A stretch of DNA of 64,000 nt from Portulaca oleracea (lineage: Eukaryota > Streptophyta > Magnoliopsida > Caryophyllales > Portulacaceae), in NCBI GenBank assembly GCA_029582165.1, contig CM055893.1, positions 29,043,679-29,107,678 of the forward strand, in the 5' to 3' direction. Position numbers and translations under genes: made by a program. A model generated the notes under the pieces. The model was not told the DNA's origin, made no database searches, and saw only the letters and a list, made by a program, of their open reading frames with translations. Position 1 is the first letter of the stretch; every line of letters begins with the position of its first letter. Positions 10,112 through 21,186 of this stretch are shown piece by piece.

Positions 10112-11629
10112 TGTAGACACCGGGATTCGCACCGATAAAATCCCGATATATCAAAAGTTTAATAAAACATTTGGCCGGATACCAGGATGGATCATTGGGC
10201 CAATAAGCGGAGCAAGCATAAGGCGGCCCAGTACCTGGGTTAAAACCCGTACGGATTTTAACTCAAGGTAGGCGGCCCAGAAACAGAACCAGCCCAAGGC
10301 GCGCCCCGGCCCTGCTGCTTCAAAACCCGCGCAGGTTTTAAACCGCCTGAAGCGCGTCGTTTTTCCATCCACGTCAGTGATCCGTGCGCCTGGATATTAT
10401 AAAACCCGCGTGGGTTTTCTGTTTGAATTCGGCGCCAAAAATCTTGATCACCCCCCATGATATTAGCCCCATGTGTTTGACTCCTACCCTTGACTTTGTG
10501 TTTGCATGGCATAATCCTTGGGATGTGTCCCTCCATTTCCCTCCTAAAACTCACCTCACTCACCTATAAATACCCCTCTATTTCACCCTCACTAACCACT
10601 AACTATCATTATAATGCTACCTACACTCTCTTAAACTCTCTCTATTATATCCATTCTCGTATTACCATTACCTTTACTCTACCAAATTCTCATCAAATCA
10701 CCACCCATGCATCACCTTTCTATCATCCTCATACTCACCTTCCCAACCCTCAAGTCAAAGCAAAGTCAAGGTTTCCAACCGGCGCATTCGAGCTTCTAAA
10801 TTAAAGAGGTTCGCCTTCATTTTCTTGTTGTTGCTATTATTTAATCATGTAATTTGTACTTTATTTTTCATTATATGTCCATATTTTGTAAAACAAAAAC
10901 CCCATTTTTATATTGCATGTTAAGAATGTAAACTTGCGAAATTAATTAAACTTCTCCCCGCTCTTTTTCATTTTAATGTCGACTTTAGTAGAGTTTGTTT
11001 TCTAACAGGCGAATTCGAGAATTCTTATGATTCACGAATTCGTAACCTTATCCCCGGACTTAGAATCGGGTTTCGTAGACCGGAGTTATTTTTTTTTATG
11101 GTTTGTCAGTTTCCTTAAATCGACTGGCGACTCTTTTATTCTTTTTATAATCCGTTTAATTATTTAGTATTGGAACTTACAATAAAATAATTAAAAATGG
11201 TTTAACATCTTCCTCTCACCCAATTCAAGGCTAAAACCGAGAGAAAGTGGGCTAGGAATCAATAAAACCCCCACGGGTTTTATTGTTTCCAACTCCCATT
11301 CTCTGGCCCAAGGAAACAGGCGGCCCGGTCCAAGGCTTGTCTAAACCCGCGCGGGTTTTGGCAGGTCTTCGCGGCCCGCCCGCTTCCTATTGGGCTTGAA
11401 TTTGGTGTTTGGGCCGATTTTAAACCATTATTAATATATTTCGGTGTAGTTTCAAGTATTTAAATAATGAAAAAATGGATTTGTAAAATAAATAAATATT
11501 TCATCACCCCGAAAATGAATTTCGAGAATAAAAATACTTATTTAAGGATTAAGCAATCTTAGTCGGCTCCCGATCACTTAAGTAGCGCATCACGGGGAAG
11601 AGCGGTCGCTTCTCTCCCGGGGTCCTACA
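10112..11629 (+). repeat. 5' LTR of B1
   Basis: A 1,518-bp LTR starting tgtagacaccgggattc and ending ggtcctaca. It contains five copies of the AAAACCCGC/GCGGGTTTT palindrome in variable states (10242, 10322, 10401, 11264, 11343) among many GGCCCA/TGGGCC motifs. Over the 343 bases shared with its 3' LTR I count by eye about two dozen substitutions plus a few 1-2 base indels, so the insertion is old. Confidence 0.93.
10565..10572 (+). promoter_or_regulatory. LTR TATA box of B1
   Basis: tataaata within cacctataaatacccctc. The same sequence is at 34211-34218 in B2. It is the likely core promoter of the sense transcript, with pyrimidine-rich sequence after it. Confidence 0.75.
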
Positions 11630-11632
11630 TAT

Positions 11633-11650
11633 TGGCGACTCCACTGGGGA
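11633..11650 (+). other. Primer-binding site of B1 (tRNA-Arg)
   Basis: TGGCGACTCCACTGGGGA lies three bases after the LTR. It is complementary over all 18 bases to the 3' end of plant tRNA-Arg(ACG) (..CCCCAGTGGAGTCGCCA), recalled from general knowledge. Confidence 0.85.
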
Positions 11651-12955
11651 CTTAAACTTAAAAAGAGGGTAAAACTTGAAAAAATCGAATTAACTTTAAA
11701 TTGTAAAAGGGAGAAGTTGATTTACTTCGCGATTTTATAATTCTTTTTAGGCATCCTTTGCATATCGGGCCATTAATCGCGTCTTTTGACACGTTAACAC
11801 AAAGGCGACGGTTTAGGTATACCTAGGAGATTCCCTCGAGAGCGGGCAGGCCACTACCTGTGTGATGCATCCTACATCGCCAAACATTTGGTCTCTCCTC
11901 TCCCCATGTTACACTCAAAGGGCTTCCTTGAAGTTCTTTGAGCAATACCCACACTCCTTACCTAAGGGTATAGAGCACCGGGGTGAGAACGTGTGGTAGG
12001 CCATGTAATCCAACCATAGAAATCCATGAACATAGAACCTTGGTTTAGGGTATCCCTTTACGTTGTATGCTATGTGCTATGTGTACCCCTTCCCCTTTTT
12101 CTTCTATTGTTTTAGAGTTGATTCTAGTTTAGAGGTTTTGTTCTAATCCATATAAAATTCATTAGGTTGAGAAAATGATTATTCATTAATTACAATAATT
12201 AGCCCCAAAAAGCATCATGGTTAACCCAAGTGGAAGGGCCCATTTATGCTTGAAGGATGATTATTTTAACTAATAAATAAAAATTGACTCGCCTTTGATG
12301 ATATTATATGGCCCTTTACAAAATTCTCCTAGCGAAGGTCCAATTTTTTTTATTCAAGTCTAACAAAGTTAATGGATAGCGTCTTAGATTGCATATTAGT
12401 CACTAGGCTCGAGAAAATTAATTTGTCGATTTAATCAATAAATCCATCATGTTTATGGCCGACCTGTTGTTAGGCCCAACCATATTGGATTTGTTGATTA
12501 AACCCATAAATTAATTATGACTCGCTTATTGTTGGCTTTATTCAATCCTTTACAATATCCATTTTCCTCGAGAAAAATGAAAGGTAAAAAGAAAGAAGGT
12601 TAAAAAATGGGTCGTCAGTCTTGTTAAACATTATTCTAGTCCGCATAATAGTCATTGTGGCTTGAGCTGTGTGAATTGTTGGGCCAAGTTACGGATTCTC
12701 CTTAAAACGGTCAGCTTGTGGTTTGGGCCCATCCGAATTAAGAAACACTGACTTGAACTTATCAATTTATGTCCCGCTCGCTATGTTTGGCTTTATACGA
12801 CCCTTTATAATGTTTTATCCATAGGTCCATATAGAGTTAGGTCATGCACTCCAAAAAAGTGGGTGTCTCCTTTGTGTCAGCATACATGCGTCGAGTCAGT
12901 TAGGATCATATAGGTCCCTTAGGGCACGCATGCATCGGGTAGTACGTGTCAGAGT
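11651..12955 (+). other. Untranslated leader of B1
   Basis: About 1.3 kb with no convincing frame, but well conserved with 35329-36625 of B2. None of the AAAACCCGC palindromes occur here. Just past its end, tctaactttgaatttccatgcag at 12968-12990 looks like a plant branch site and 3' splice site. A leader intron is therefore possible; Ogre-type elements are known to have one. If so, the first codons of the gag frame below would be intronic. Confidence 0.6.
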
Positions 12956-14130
12956 ATGTCATCGAGTGTTCTAACTTTGAATTTCCATGCAGGCATCATT
13001 GGTGATCGACTCCGAGCCCGCATTCGAGATCCACGAACTGGTCGTTTGATTTCAAACCCGCATTACGATCCATCTGCAACTAAGGACAACATCATGTATG
13101 GAGAGCAATTCCAAGAGATCCCGGTTCAAAGCACTGAAGCCAACATCACGAAGCATTTGGACGAGCTCTATACCAAATGCAAGGACTTGTGTTTGCTAAT
13201 ACATTAAAGCAAGAATAGAAGATGAGTAAAAGGCTGAGTGAACAACAACAAGTGATGGATGGTATGCTGCAAGCCATCACTAAGATCAATACCAAGTTAG
13301 GGTTGAATGTTGAAGAAGATGACGAAGAAATGCAGGGATACGAATCTGAACCTGAAATCATCAAGACATCCTCCGATTCTGGAGGAATAGGGATATCCAA
13401 GGCAAAGGTTAATATTCATGAAGTGACAAAACCTACAAGGGACCCTATTGTTAAGGCCCTTGAACAGAAGTTAGAGAGCCTCACTAAAGCAATGAGCACT
13501 GTGCCAGCTTTTGCTGACAACTACTTGGAGAATCCATTGCCTGTTCAGCCAACCCTGAAGATAGCTGACAAAGTTGAAGTGCCAAATATTAGGTTCAAAC
13601 CTTCTGAGAACCCTATTCATCATGTTGAGGAGTTCATGAGGTTGGCACCTTTAAACCGGATTGATGTCGGTCTATACTCTACCGTCTTCCCATCCACCCT
13701 AGATGGTGAAGCAAAGGTATGGTATCATGCACTGTCACCTCAAGTCAAAGCCAACTGGAGTGAGCTGTTCAAAGCTTTCATCAACCATTACAGCCGCATC
13801 CAGAAGAAACAAGCTATGGTGGATGACCTAACCACCATGAAGCAGCGAGAGGATGAATCCTTTATGGATTACTTTGAGAGATGGCATACGAAGTTGTCCC
13901 ACATCAATGAGACGATCCCTCTCCGCCTACAACTGTCTACCTTTAAGCAAGGGCTCAAGGGCAGTCTGTCCAAGCACATGGGGCACCATGTCATCAAAGA
14001 TTTTGATTACTTGAAGGACATTTGTGTCCAACTAGAGGCGATGCACAATGATAAGACCACTTCGCCTGGATGGAAAGGGTCCAGCTCCAACAAGAGGGCC
14101 ACTAGTGCGGTTAGCCACCCTGGAGACTAA
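12956..14130 (+). pseudogene. B1 gag, frameshifted
   Basis: Frame one (12956-13207) has LRARIRDPRTGRLISNPHYD and ends early at LCLLIH. In B2 the same reading continues smoothly through this point, so B1 has a small indel and stop near 13180-13210. Frame two (13222-14130) carries the bulk of Gag: an acidic segment with EEDDEEMQGYESEPE, a possible coiled coil at VKALEQKLESLTKAM, and the capsid core with VEVPNIRFKPSENPIHHVEEF, LDGEAKVWYHAL and DESFMDYFERWHTKLSHI. An 11-bp deletion at about 14123, relative to B2, shifts the frame into an early stop. Tat-type Gag of this form assembles the particle. Confidence 0.85.
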
Positions 14131-15265
14131 CTCTATCCAGCATAAGGGGCCTTATGTACCGAAGTACGAGACCTATACGCCGTTGGATGTTCCTTACTCT
14201 CAGGCTCTCGACCGTCTGGTCAAGAAGGGTATGTTGGTTTTGCCCTCACTGAAAGAAGAGCCAGAAATCAAAGGCAGAAACTGGGATGCCAACCAATTTT
14301 GCCGCTACCACCGTTGCCGAGGGAATGACACTCAGAAATGCTGGACTCTAAGGAACAAGATAGAAGATATGATAAGGGCAGGGACGCTGCCAATGCCAAA
14401 AGCTGCCAAGAAACCAAATAATCAAAGTAATCCTATGCCTGAGCACGCAAATGCTATTTTCTGTGGGGATTGCAGCTTCGACCCCTCCTCTTTGATTGTA
14501 GAAATAGGTCAACCTATCCTTGAAGGAGTTGGGTTCCCTGAAGGTCTGTTCATCCATGGTATTTGGGACAGTGATGAAGATGACGAGCATGAGCATTCTG
14601 AGGCTGAATGGATGGTGACAAATGAATTAGGTAATGTGGCGTTTCTCACTCGGTCTGGCCGCCACAACCATAGGAACACCATCAGCTCAGTGGCTGTTCC
14701 TAACCATACACCAACAGTCGACAATGACAATCTGGTCTCCCGTGAAGATCGTCTTCTTTCTCAACTCAAAAAGACCAGAGCGGAGGTCACCATATGGCAA
14801 CTCATATGCACGTCGCATGCTCATAGACAAAAGATGTTGGATGCCCATACTGCACTCACGGTATCTCCTACGACGACTCCCGAATCATTGGTTGCTCATG
14901 TTACCACCCAACAAGAGATGATTACTTTTGGGATTGAAGATCTGCCTCAAGGAGGAGCATCTCACAACAAAGCCCTGTACGTTACAGTGCAATGCTCCAA
15001 CAAAACTATCCCACTGGTTCTGGTCGACAATGGTTCGGCTGTAAATGTTTGCCCTTGGAGGACGGCGCAAAAGTTAGGAGTTCAACAACAACACTTGGCT
15101 CAAAACGGTGTACAACTCAGGGCCTATGACAATTCACCTCGGAGATCAGTCAAATCTATAGTATTGCCCGTTACTACTGGCAACGTCACTCGGAATGTGG
15201 AATTCGTGGTGCGAGACATTCCAGCCTCCTTCAATTTGCTACTAGGGAGGCCATGGCTTCACTAG
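14131..15265 (+). pseudogene. B1 Gag zinc-binding region and aspartic protease
   Basis: The frame (open from 14048) continues Gag with CRYHRCRGNDTQKCW, a short zinc-knuckle-like motif of the kind seen in Tat elements. After an acidic linker comes the protease: ITFGIEDLPQGGASHN, then the active-site loop LVLVDNGSAVNVCPW and the C-terminal LLLGRPWLH. D-N-G-S in place of D-T/S-G is a lineage trait and also occurs in B2. The frame stops at 15263-15265 (TAG), where B2 reads on through HECNAIAST. Role: cleavage of the Gag-Pol precursor. Confidence 0.82.
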
Positions 15266-15880
15266 TGTAACGCTATAGCATCCACTCTGCGTCAAAAGGT
15301 GAAAATGTAGGTTCAAGGTCAAGTGATCACTATCTCGGGAGAGTCTATCAATGTTGTTTTCACTCCTAAACAGTCAACTCTTGAAGTGGAGCACAGTGCA
15401 AAGGATGAAGAACTCCACAACTTTCAGCTTGTGGCGATGATGAGCAGGGCTGAAGCACCTTTCGACTTTGATCCCTACTCAAATCCCAAGGTACATGCTA
15501 TGCTCAAGAGACAAGGATATTTCCCTGGGATGTCGCTGGGAAAGAATCTGAAGAATAAAATTCCTCCTGTCTTGAAGACCTTTAAGCAGAAGGGAAGGTT
15601 TGGCTTAGGTTACAAACCAACTGAGAAGGAGGTCAGGCTCACAAAGACGGCTATCGTTGATCAGAAGAGGATGGACAATCCTCCCACTTCATTCCAGATG
15701 AAGCCCTATCCACTTACTCTGAATGGGCAGTTTGTTAGGGAAGGTGATGACTTCCCCTACTATGGCTTCCCTGAGCCATTCTATCAGAAGAACAAAGAAA
15801 TTCAAGTCGCTGGACTGGAAGTCTTCGATGATTGCTCCATTAATATGGCTATTGTCTTTGATCCTGCTCGGGACAAGTAG
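15266..15880 (+). pseudogene. B1 protease-RT linker with G-patch-like segment
   Basis: The frame at 15323-15880 starts with the protease tail (ITISGESINVVFTPKQS). It then contains LKRQGYFPGMSLGKN followed by KGRFGLGYKP, spaced glycines and aromatics resembling a G-patch, which binds nucleic acid or helicases. Similar segments between protease and RT are known in Ogre-type elements. The rest (PYYGFPEPFYQKNKEIQVAG) is lineage-specific and of unknown function. It ends at TAG 15878, where B2 has CAA, consistent with C-to-T decay. Confidence 0.6.
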
Positions 15881-15888
15881 CCTCCATT

Positions 15889-16312
15889 AGAATGGACTCA
15901 TCTTGCTGGGAGCAACATTTTTGGCATGCTGTTTGGACAAGAAGCTGTCCAAGAGAAGTCTGAAGCTGATGCTGTTATTGCTGCATTATCCAACCCAAGC
16001 TTTGATCCATGTTCTATGATTATTGAAGACGGAGAAGTTAAGGCGGTCTCGTGGGTCGATGCTGAGGAGAATAATTTTGCTTTATCTGTAGGAGAGTATG
16101 TTCCTAAGGACATAGGGTCGGGTCGTAAGAGTCTAGAGTCAAGTGATTTTGGTCTTGAGTCTGCTGGCGATGTATTCCTTTCTACATTCAATAAGATGAA
16201 CCTTTCTGCTTATTCTGATTCTTCTTTCCCCTCTTCCCTGAACTGTTGCGCCAATGATAATATGTAATCTAATGATCCCTTAAAAGAACTTTCTAATGAA
16301 CATGAGCATAAA
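15889..16312 (+). pseudogene. B1 acidic spacer between linker and RT
   Basis: Frame 15926-16267 (FGQEAVQEKSEADAVIAALS..) is acidic and Ser-rich, matches the continuous B2 frame, and stops at TAA 16265 where B2 has a sense codon. I recognise no domain. It probably tethers RT to the upstream parts of the polyprotein. Confidence 0.6.
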
Positions 16313-17083
16313 ATGGCGGTGTTAAAAGACACCATCACCATAAATGTGGGCACAGAAGAACAACCTTGGGAGTTAAAGTTAGGTAGCTCACTCATAGCAG
16401 AAGAACGGGAAATTGCGGAGCACACCATACCTTTGCTTCCTAATGCAAAGCCAGTTCGACAAAAGGCTAGGAGGATCAAGCCTGAATGGGCTAAGAAAAT
16501 TGAGGAAGAAGTGATCAAGCAGCTTAACGCTAAATTCATCAAAGCAGTCCAATATCCTGAATGGATTGCTAACATTGTTCCGGTACCCAAGAAAGATGGG
16601 AAAGTGCGCATGTGTGTTGATTTTCGAGACCTCAAAAAAGCTAGTCCCAATGATAGTTTCCCGTTACTTCACATCGATGTATTAGTGGATAACACTTGCG
16701 GGCATGAGCTCCTGTCCTTTATGGATGGATATGCCAGTTACAATCAAATTAAAATGGCAGAAGAAGACATGGAGAAAATTTCATTCACTACACCATGGGG
16801 AACGTACTGTTAAGTGGTTATGCCTTTTGGTCTCAAAAATGCCGGAGCGACATATCAAAGAACTGCCAACACCCTACTTCATGACATGATGCACATAGAG
16901 GTAGATGTTTATGTGGATGGCATGATTGTTAAGTCCAAAACAAGGGAGGAGCACATTCCTAACCTCCGCAAGTTCTTTCTGCGACTTCACAAATACAAGA
17001 TGCGGCTTAATCCAGCAAAGTGCACCTTCGGTGTTACCTATGGGAAGCTGCTAGGTTATGTGGTTAGCCAACGGGGCATTTAA
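16313..17083 (+). pseudogene. B1 reverse transcriptase, inactive
   Basis: Motifs in order: PEWIANIVPVPKKDGKVRMC, VDFRDLKKASPNDSFPLLHI, SFMDGYASYNQIKM, MPFGLKNAGATYQRTANTLL, then VYVDGMIVKSK where YVDD is expected. The second catalytic Asp is Gly; B2 and B3 keep YVDD. A TAA at 16811-16813 splits the domain, and the frame ends at TAA 17081 where B2 has GAA. Compared with B2, 26 codons (78 bp, in frame) are missing just after the start of the segment at about 16408. This copy could not have made active RT. Confidence 0.88.
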
Positions 17084-18229
17084 GTTGACCCTTCAAAGAT
17101 AAAGGCTATCCAAGAGTTGTAGCCGCTCAGGACAGAAAAAGAGATAAGAGGCTTCCTAGGACGAGTTCAATATATCTGTAGGTTCATCTCAAAGCTCACC
17201 ATGACTTGTGAACCTTTATTCAAGAAACTAAAGAAAGGAAGCAAAATAGAATGGGACGATCAATATCAAGTGGCCTTTGAAAAAATCAAGGAGTATTTGC
17301 AACATCCTCTAGTCCTTATGCCGCCAATACTAGATGAACCTCTACTCCTTTACCTTACTATGTCTAGCTCTGTAATGGGGGCTATGCTAGCTCAAAAGGT
17401 CAAAGGTCAAGAGAGCACCATCTACTACTTGAGCAAGAAGTTCCTGGATTATGAAAGTCGATACGCAGACATTGAGAAAATGGCTCTCGCATTAGTATGG
17501 GCCACTAAGAAGTTAAGGCATTATATGCTTTCACATACAGTATATGTCATAGCTGAGAATAATCCCATCCAGTTCATCATGGAGCAACCTACCATCAACA
17601 ACCGCATCGCTCGATGGGTGGTCATGCTTTCAGAGTTCAATCTTCAATACCTGCCTCAGAAATCCATCAAAGGACGGGTTGTTTCAGATGTCCCCGCTAC
17701 TCCACCATCACAGGAACCTCTAAGCACTCACTTGGAATTCCCAGACGAAGATGTATTCTTCACTGATGAAATAACATGGGAAATGTATTTCGACGGAGCC
17801 TCTAACCAAATGGGCTGTGGAGTGGGAGTTTTATTAATCTCTCCAGAAGGGGCACATGTCCTTATATCTGTAAAGTTGGATTTCGATGCTACTAACAACG
17901 CTGCCGAATATGAAGCATGCATCAAGGGTTTACAAGCTGCATTGACCTTAGATATACGCCATATAAAGGTCTTTGGAGATTCTTGTCTCATCATTAATCA
18001 AGCCAAAAATACATGGAAAGTTTGGAATGAATGCCTTATGGCATACCAGCAGAAGCTTTTAGGACTCGCTGCCCGATTCGATCAGATTAGTTTTTAATAC
18101 CTTTCCAGGGATCACAATGAACTGGCCGATGCTCTGGCTAAACTGTCTTTAATGATATCGATCCCATCAGGCACGCTCTAGTTACCAGTAGTAGTAGAGT
18201 GACAGTTTGAACCAACATATGTCTACAAT
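17084..18229 (+). pseudogene. B1 degenerate RNase H plus archaeal-type RNase H
   Basis: Frame 17201-18097 begins with the RT connection (CEPLFKKLKKGSKIEWDD). The first RNase H has DEPLLLYLTMSSSVMGAMLA and YADIEKMALALVWATKKLRH, but where gypsy enzymes have an Asp in V-x-T-D-H this one has VIAENNP, so key acidic residues are lost. A second RNase H follows: MYFDGASNQMGCGVGVLL, NNAAEYEACIKGLQAA and VFGDSCLIINQ, with its acidic residues present. A dual RNase H with a decayed first copy is established for the Tat lineage. It would remove the RNA template during reverse transcription. Stops at 18097, 18181 and 18201 cut the tail. Confidence 0.86.
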
Positions 18230-19504
18230 ATGGAGACACAAGAGGAAGAAACTGAGGAATGGCTCCATGTCATATACAATTTTCTTCGGAAAGGAGAATA
18301 TCCAGCTGAATTAGATGCTCGAGGACAACGAGTGATCAGATCTCTAGCAGCACAATACTGCTTAATCCAAGATCGTCTTTACAAGAAATCACCTACGGGC
18401 ATTAATTTATTATGCATCGATCCTAAGAGTGCCAAGGAGGTCATGGCTACTGTACATGGAGGAGAGTGTGGTCCCCACATGAATGGACGTATGCTGGTGA
18501 AGAAGATTCAAAGGGCTGGTTATTATTGGTCCACTATGGAAATAGATTGCCTAGAGTTTGTTCGAAAGTGTCACAAATGCCAAGAGTATGCCAACCTACA
18601 GCATCAACCCCCATCATATCTAACTACTTTGACATCTCCATGGTTGTTCTCGGTGTGGAGTATCGACATCATTGGCAAGATAAACCCAACCGGCACAGGA
18701 GGACATGAATACATCTTGGTCGCCATCAATTACTTCATTAAGTGGGTAGAGGCAGCCTCTTTTGCCAAACTCACATCCAAGCAAGTGGCCAAATTCATCC
18801 TTCAGAACATCATATGCCGGTGTGGAGTGCCTCATGAGATCATTAGTGACAATGGAAGCCATTTTCGGTAGGAAGTAGAAACTTTGCTCGCCACTTACAA
18901 AATTCAGCATCACCGGTCTTCGCTATACCGACCTCAAACTAATGGAGCTGTAGAAGCGGCCAATAAAACAGTGGCTGGAATCATTAAGAAAATGATCGTC
19001 ACTTACAAAGATTGGCCTGATAAATTGGCATTTGCCCTGCGGGGATACCGAACCTCTATACGAACTGCTACAGGTGCAACACCATATTCTTTGGTATATG
19101 GGATGGAAGCAGTCTTGCCGATTGAAATAGCCATTCCTTCGCTACGGATAGTGGTAGAAAGTCAATTGGCAGAAGTAGAATGGGCTAGGGTAAGGTTCGA
19201 GGAGTTAATATTGATGGACGAAAGGCGCTTAAGAGGATTACATAATGTGCAAGTGTACTAAAGCAGGATCACTCGTGCTTTTAATAAGAAGGTGAAAAGT
19301 TGTTCACTTCAAGTGGGTGATTTGGTGCTCAAGGAGATGAGGGAACCTATAAAAGATCCAAGGGGAAAATTTGCACCTAATTGGAAGGGTCCTTACATGA
19401 TTAGGGACATTTTTCCAGGAGGAGCAGCCCGACTTGCTACTGTGGATGGAGAAGATGTAATTCAGCCTACGAATTTGGATAAGCTCAAGCGATATTATGT
19501 TTAA
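18230..19504 (+). pseudogene. B1 integrase, broken by stops
   Basis: Three frames cover integrase. 18230-18871 has the zinc-binding region (VHGGECGPHM..CHKCQEYANL) and the catalytic core with D in WSIDIIGK and D in HEIISDNGSHF. It stops at TAG 18869. 18884-19261 holds the third acidic residue (GAVEAANKTVAGIIKKM) and ends at TAA 19259 (B2 has CAA). 19292-19504 is the C-terminal module with NWKGPYMIRDIFPGGAARLA. No chromodomain is visible, which fits the Tat lineage. Function: insertion of the cDNA into the chromosome. Confidence 0.88.
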
Positions 19505-19739
19505 TATAACCAAGCCACTGGAAATCCAATTTTCAGACACTTGGGATATATTCCATAAATGCTCATGTATATAAGAAAAATAAAGTTTGCAAGAATACAA
19601 TAATTGTGAACAATATTTCTTCTTTATTAATTGATAATGCAAGTACACTGCTTGTAAATAAGAAATTTCATAAAAGGCTTAATTAAATAAAAGATTATTC
19701 TGGCAAAGCAGTTTCAGTTCCTTCATTCCCGTTCATCTT
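19505..19739. terminator. Convergent 3' ends of pol and antisense gene 1 in B1
   Basis: This 235-bp AT-rich gap separates the stop of plus-strand pol from the stop of minus-strand gene 1. aataaa is present on the plus strand near 19577, and AATAAA on the minus strand (tttatt near 19621-19627). The layout is kept in B2 and B3, so two transcripts converge here. Poly(A) use is inferred only. Confidence 0.45.
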
Positions 19740-21186
19740 CTAGTCTTGCTTCACTTTCTCTACTTCGCCAGTAGTCTCGTGGTCAATCTCCATGTCTATA
19801 GGTCCGTTGAGGGCTTTCTCTTTGTCGTTGGGCTTAAAGAGCCGCCTACTTGGTTTTCGTGTCTCCACTCTCAGACCAAGTCTATCTTTCACCGAATCTT
19901 TTGCACCAAGGTGGTCCTTTACCGATGTACGGGGACCCAATCTTTCCTTTACAGATACTTGCCTTCTTCTCGCCTCTCCAGCACGGCGAGATTCAATAGC
20001 TGCGATTAGCCATCCATGGTAATCAGCATCGGCAATATGGGACACGTGCGCCTTTGGAAGGTCTTTAAGATTTGGTCTTCTTTCCAAGTATTTTAGCCAC
20101 GACTCTATCACTGAGTTTCGAAGCTTCAATTGTTCGGGAGCTTCACACAATAGCTCGGGGATATTTTGCTTGCGACCCATCTGCCGCCTCACTCGCACTG
20201 GAAAATAGAAGGTCATGTGCGTCAAGCCAGCAAGGCACACATAGGCATTGCGGGAATCATGGGTCACATACTCAGAAATGTGCCATCGTTCGATCCACCA
20301 TTTGATGTCGCGAGGTTCCTTCAAGAAAGTAATCCACTCTGTTACCGAGTGGAGGTTAGTGTACTTCCTCTTTCTCTGACAATAGTTCGCCATCGCCAAA
20401 GAAGTTCGGGGTTCTTCGATGAGGCCCAACTGTTCCATTAACCAGATCTGTCCATAAAGTTAGCCAGGGTTAGATTGCATGCCAATTATCCAAACTTAAA
20501 AAAAAAATGCAAAACCCGCGGCGGGTTCTACAAGCAGTAGGGGCAGAAAGTCAGCAGAAGAAGGAATACCTGAAGTAGCAGCGGGCTTCCTCGAAAGTCA
20601 TGTTCTGGATTCGAATCATCGAGGCCCATCATGGTTTCCGCTAGCTTTAAAAGTACGAGATTGTAGCCCCAAGACATGTCTTCAACGATTTGGATCAAGT
20701 TTGCCGGTCCGGTTCTCTTGCCACCATGATAGAAACAAAACTCTCCAAGGAGACATAATGCGAGCGCTCGCACTCGTATCACTAGGCCATATTCCAAAGT
20801 ATCGGGATGTTGAAAATATTCAACAATGGTTTGAAAGTGTACCTTTTCGCCAAATAGTGCATTTCCGATGACCTGAGAAGGAAGACATAAGAGCTCTTTG
20901 TATTGCTTGGGGATGTCAGTTGGCGTTGGAGGTGATGTCGGCCGAGCAAAATGATTTTCCCTAGGATTGAGGACCATTCCTCTGGAAGCGGACATAACTC
21001 TTTCCAAGTAAAACGAAAGACATGCATTTTCAGATCCCAAAAAGTCTCCTCCGCACGAAGAAAGTCGTGATTAGCTCTCACTTGTCGAAGACTGAACAAG
21101 CTCGTCAATTTGTATCTTCCGAGCTCCTTTTTCTCTTCCTTGGACAAGGTACTCATCCAAGTTGCAAGCTTCTTCTCAAATGCCAT
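19740..21186 (-). pseudogene. Antisense gene 1 of B1 (DUF7745-like), two exons
   Basis: Starts at the ATG 21186 (MAFEKKLATWMSTLSKEEKK). Exon 1 (21186-20570) includes ETFWDLKMHVFRFTWKELCP and RVRALALCLLGEFCFYHGGK. A 1-base shift near SSILG moves the frame; B3 reads straight through there. The intron (20569-20448) has GT at CTTCAG|GTATTCC and AG at GGACAG|ATCTGG. Exon 2 (20447-19740) has WITFLKEPRDIKWWIERWHI and a basic tail with three VK(D/E)xLG-type repeats (ERLGPRTSVKDHLGAKDSVK). The pattern recalls the plant DUF7745 family, itself linked to transposons and PMD proteins; that is a by-eye call. Its biochemical role is unknown. Confidence 0.6.

Noticed and set aside
13146..13400. Minus-strand frames opposite gag (e.g. 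Ser-rich frame at 13400-13146, repeated at 37083-36850)
   Set aside because: They are shadows of the acidic gag segment; recurrence in B2 only reflects gag conservation.
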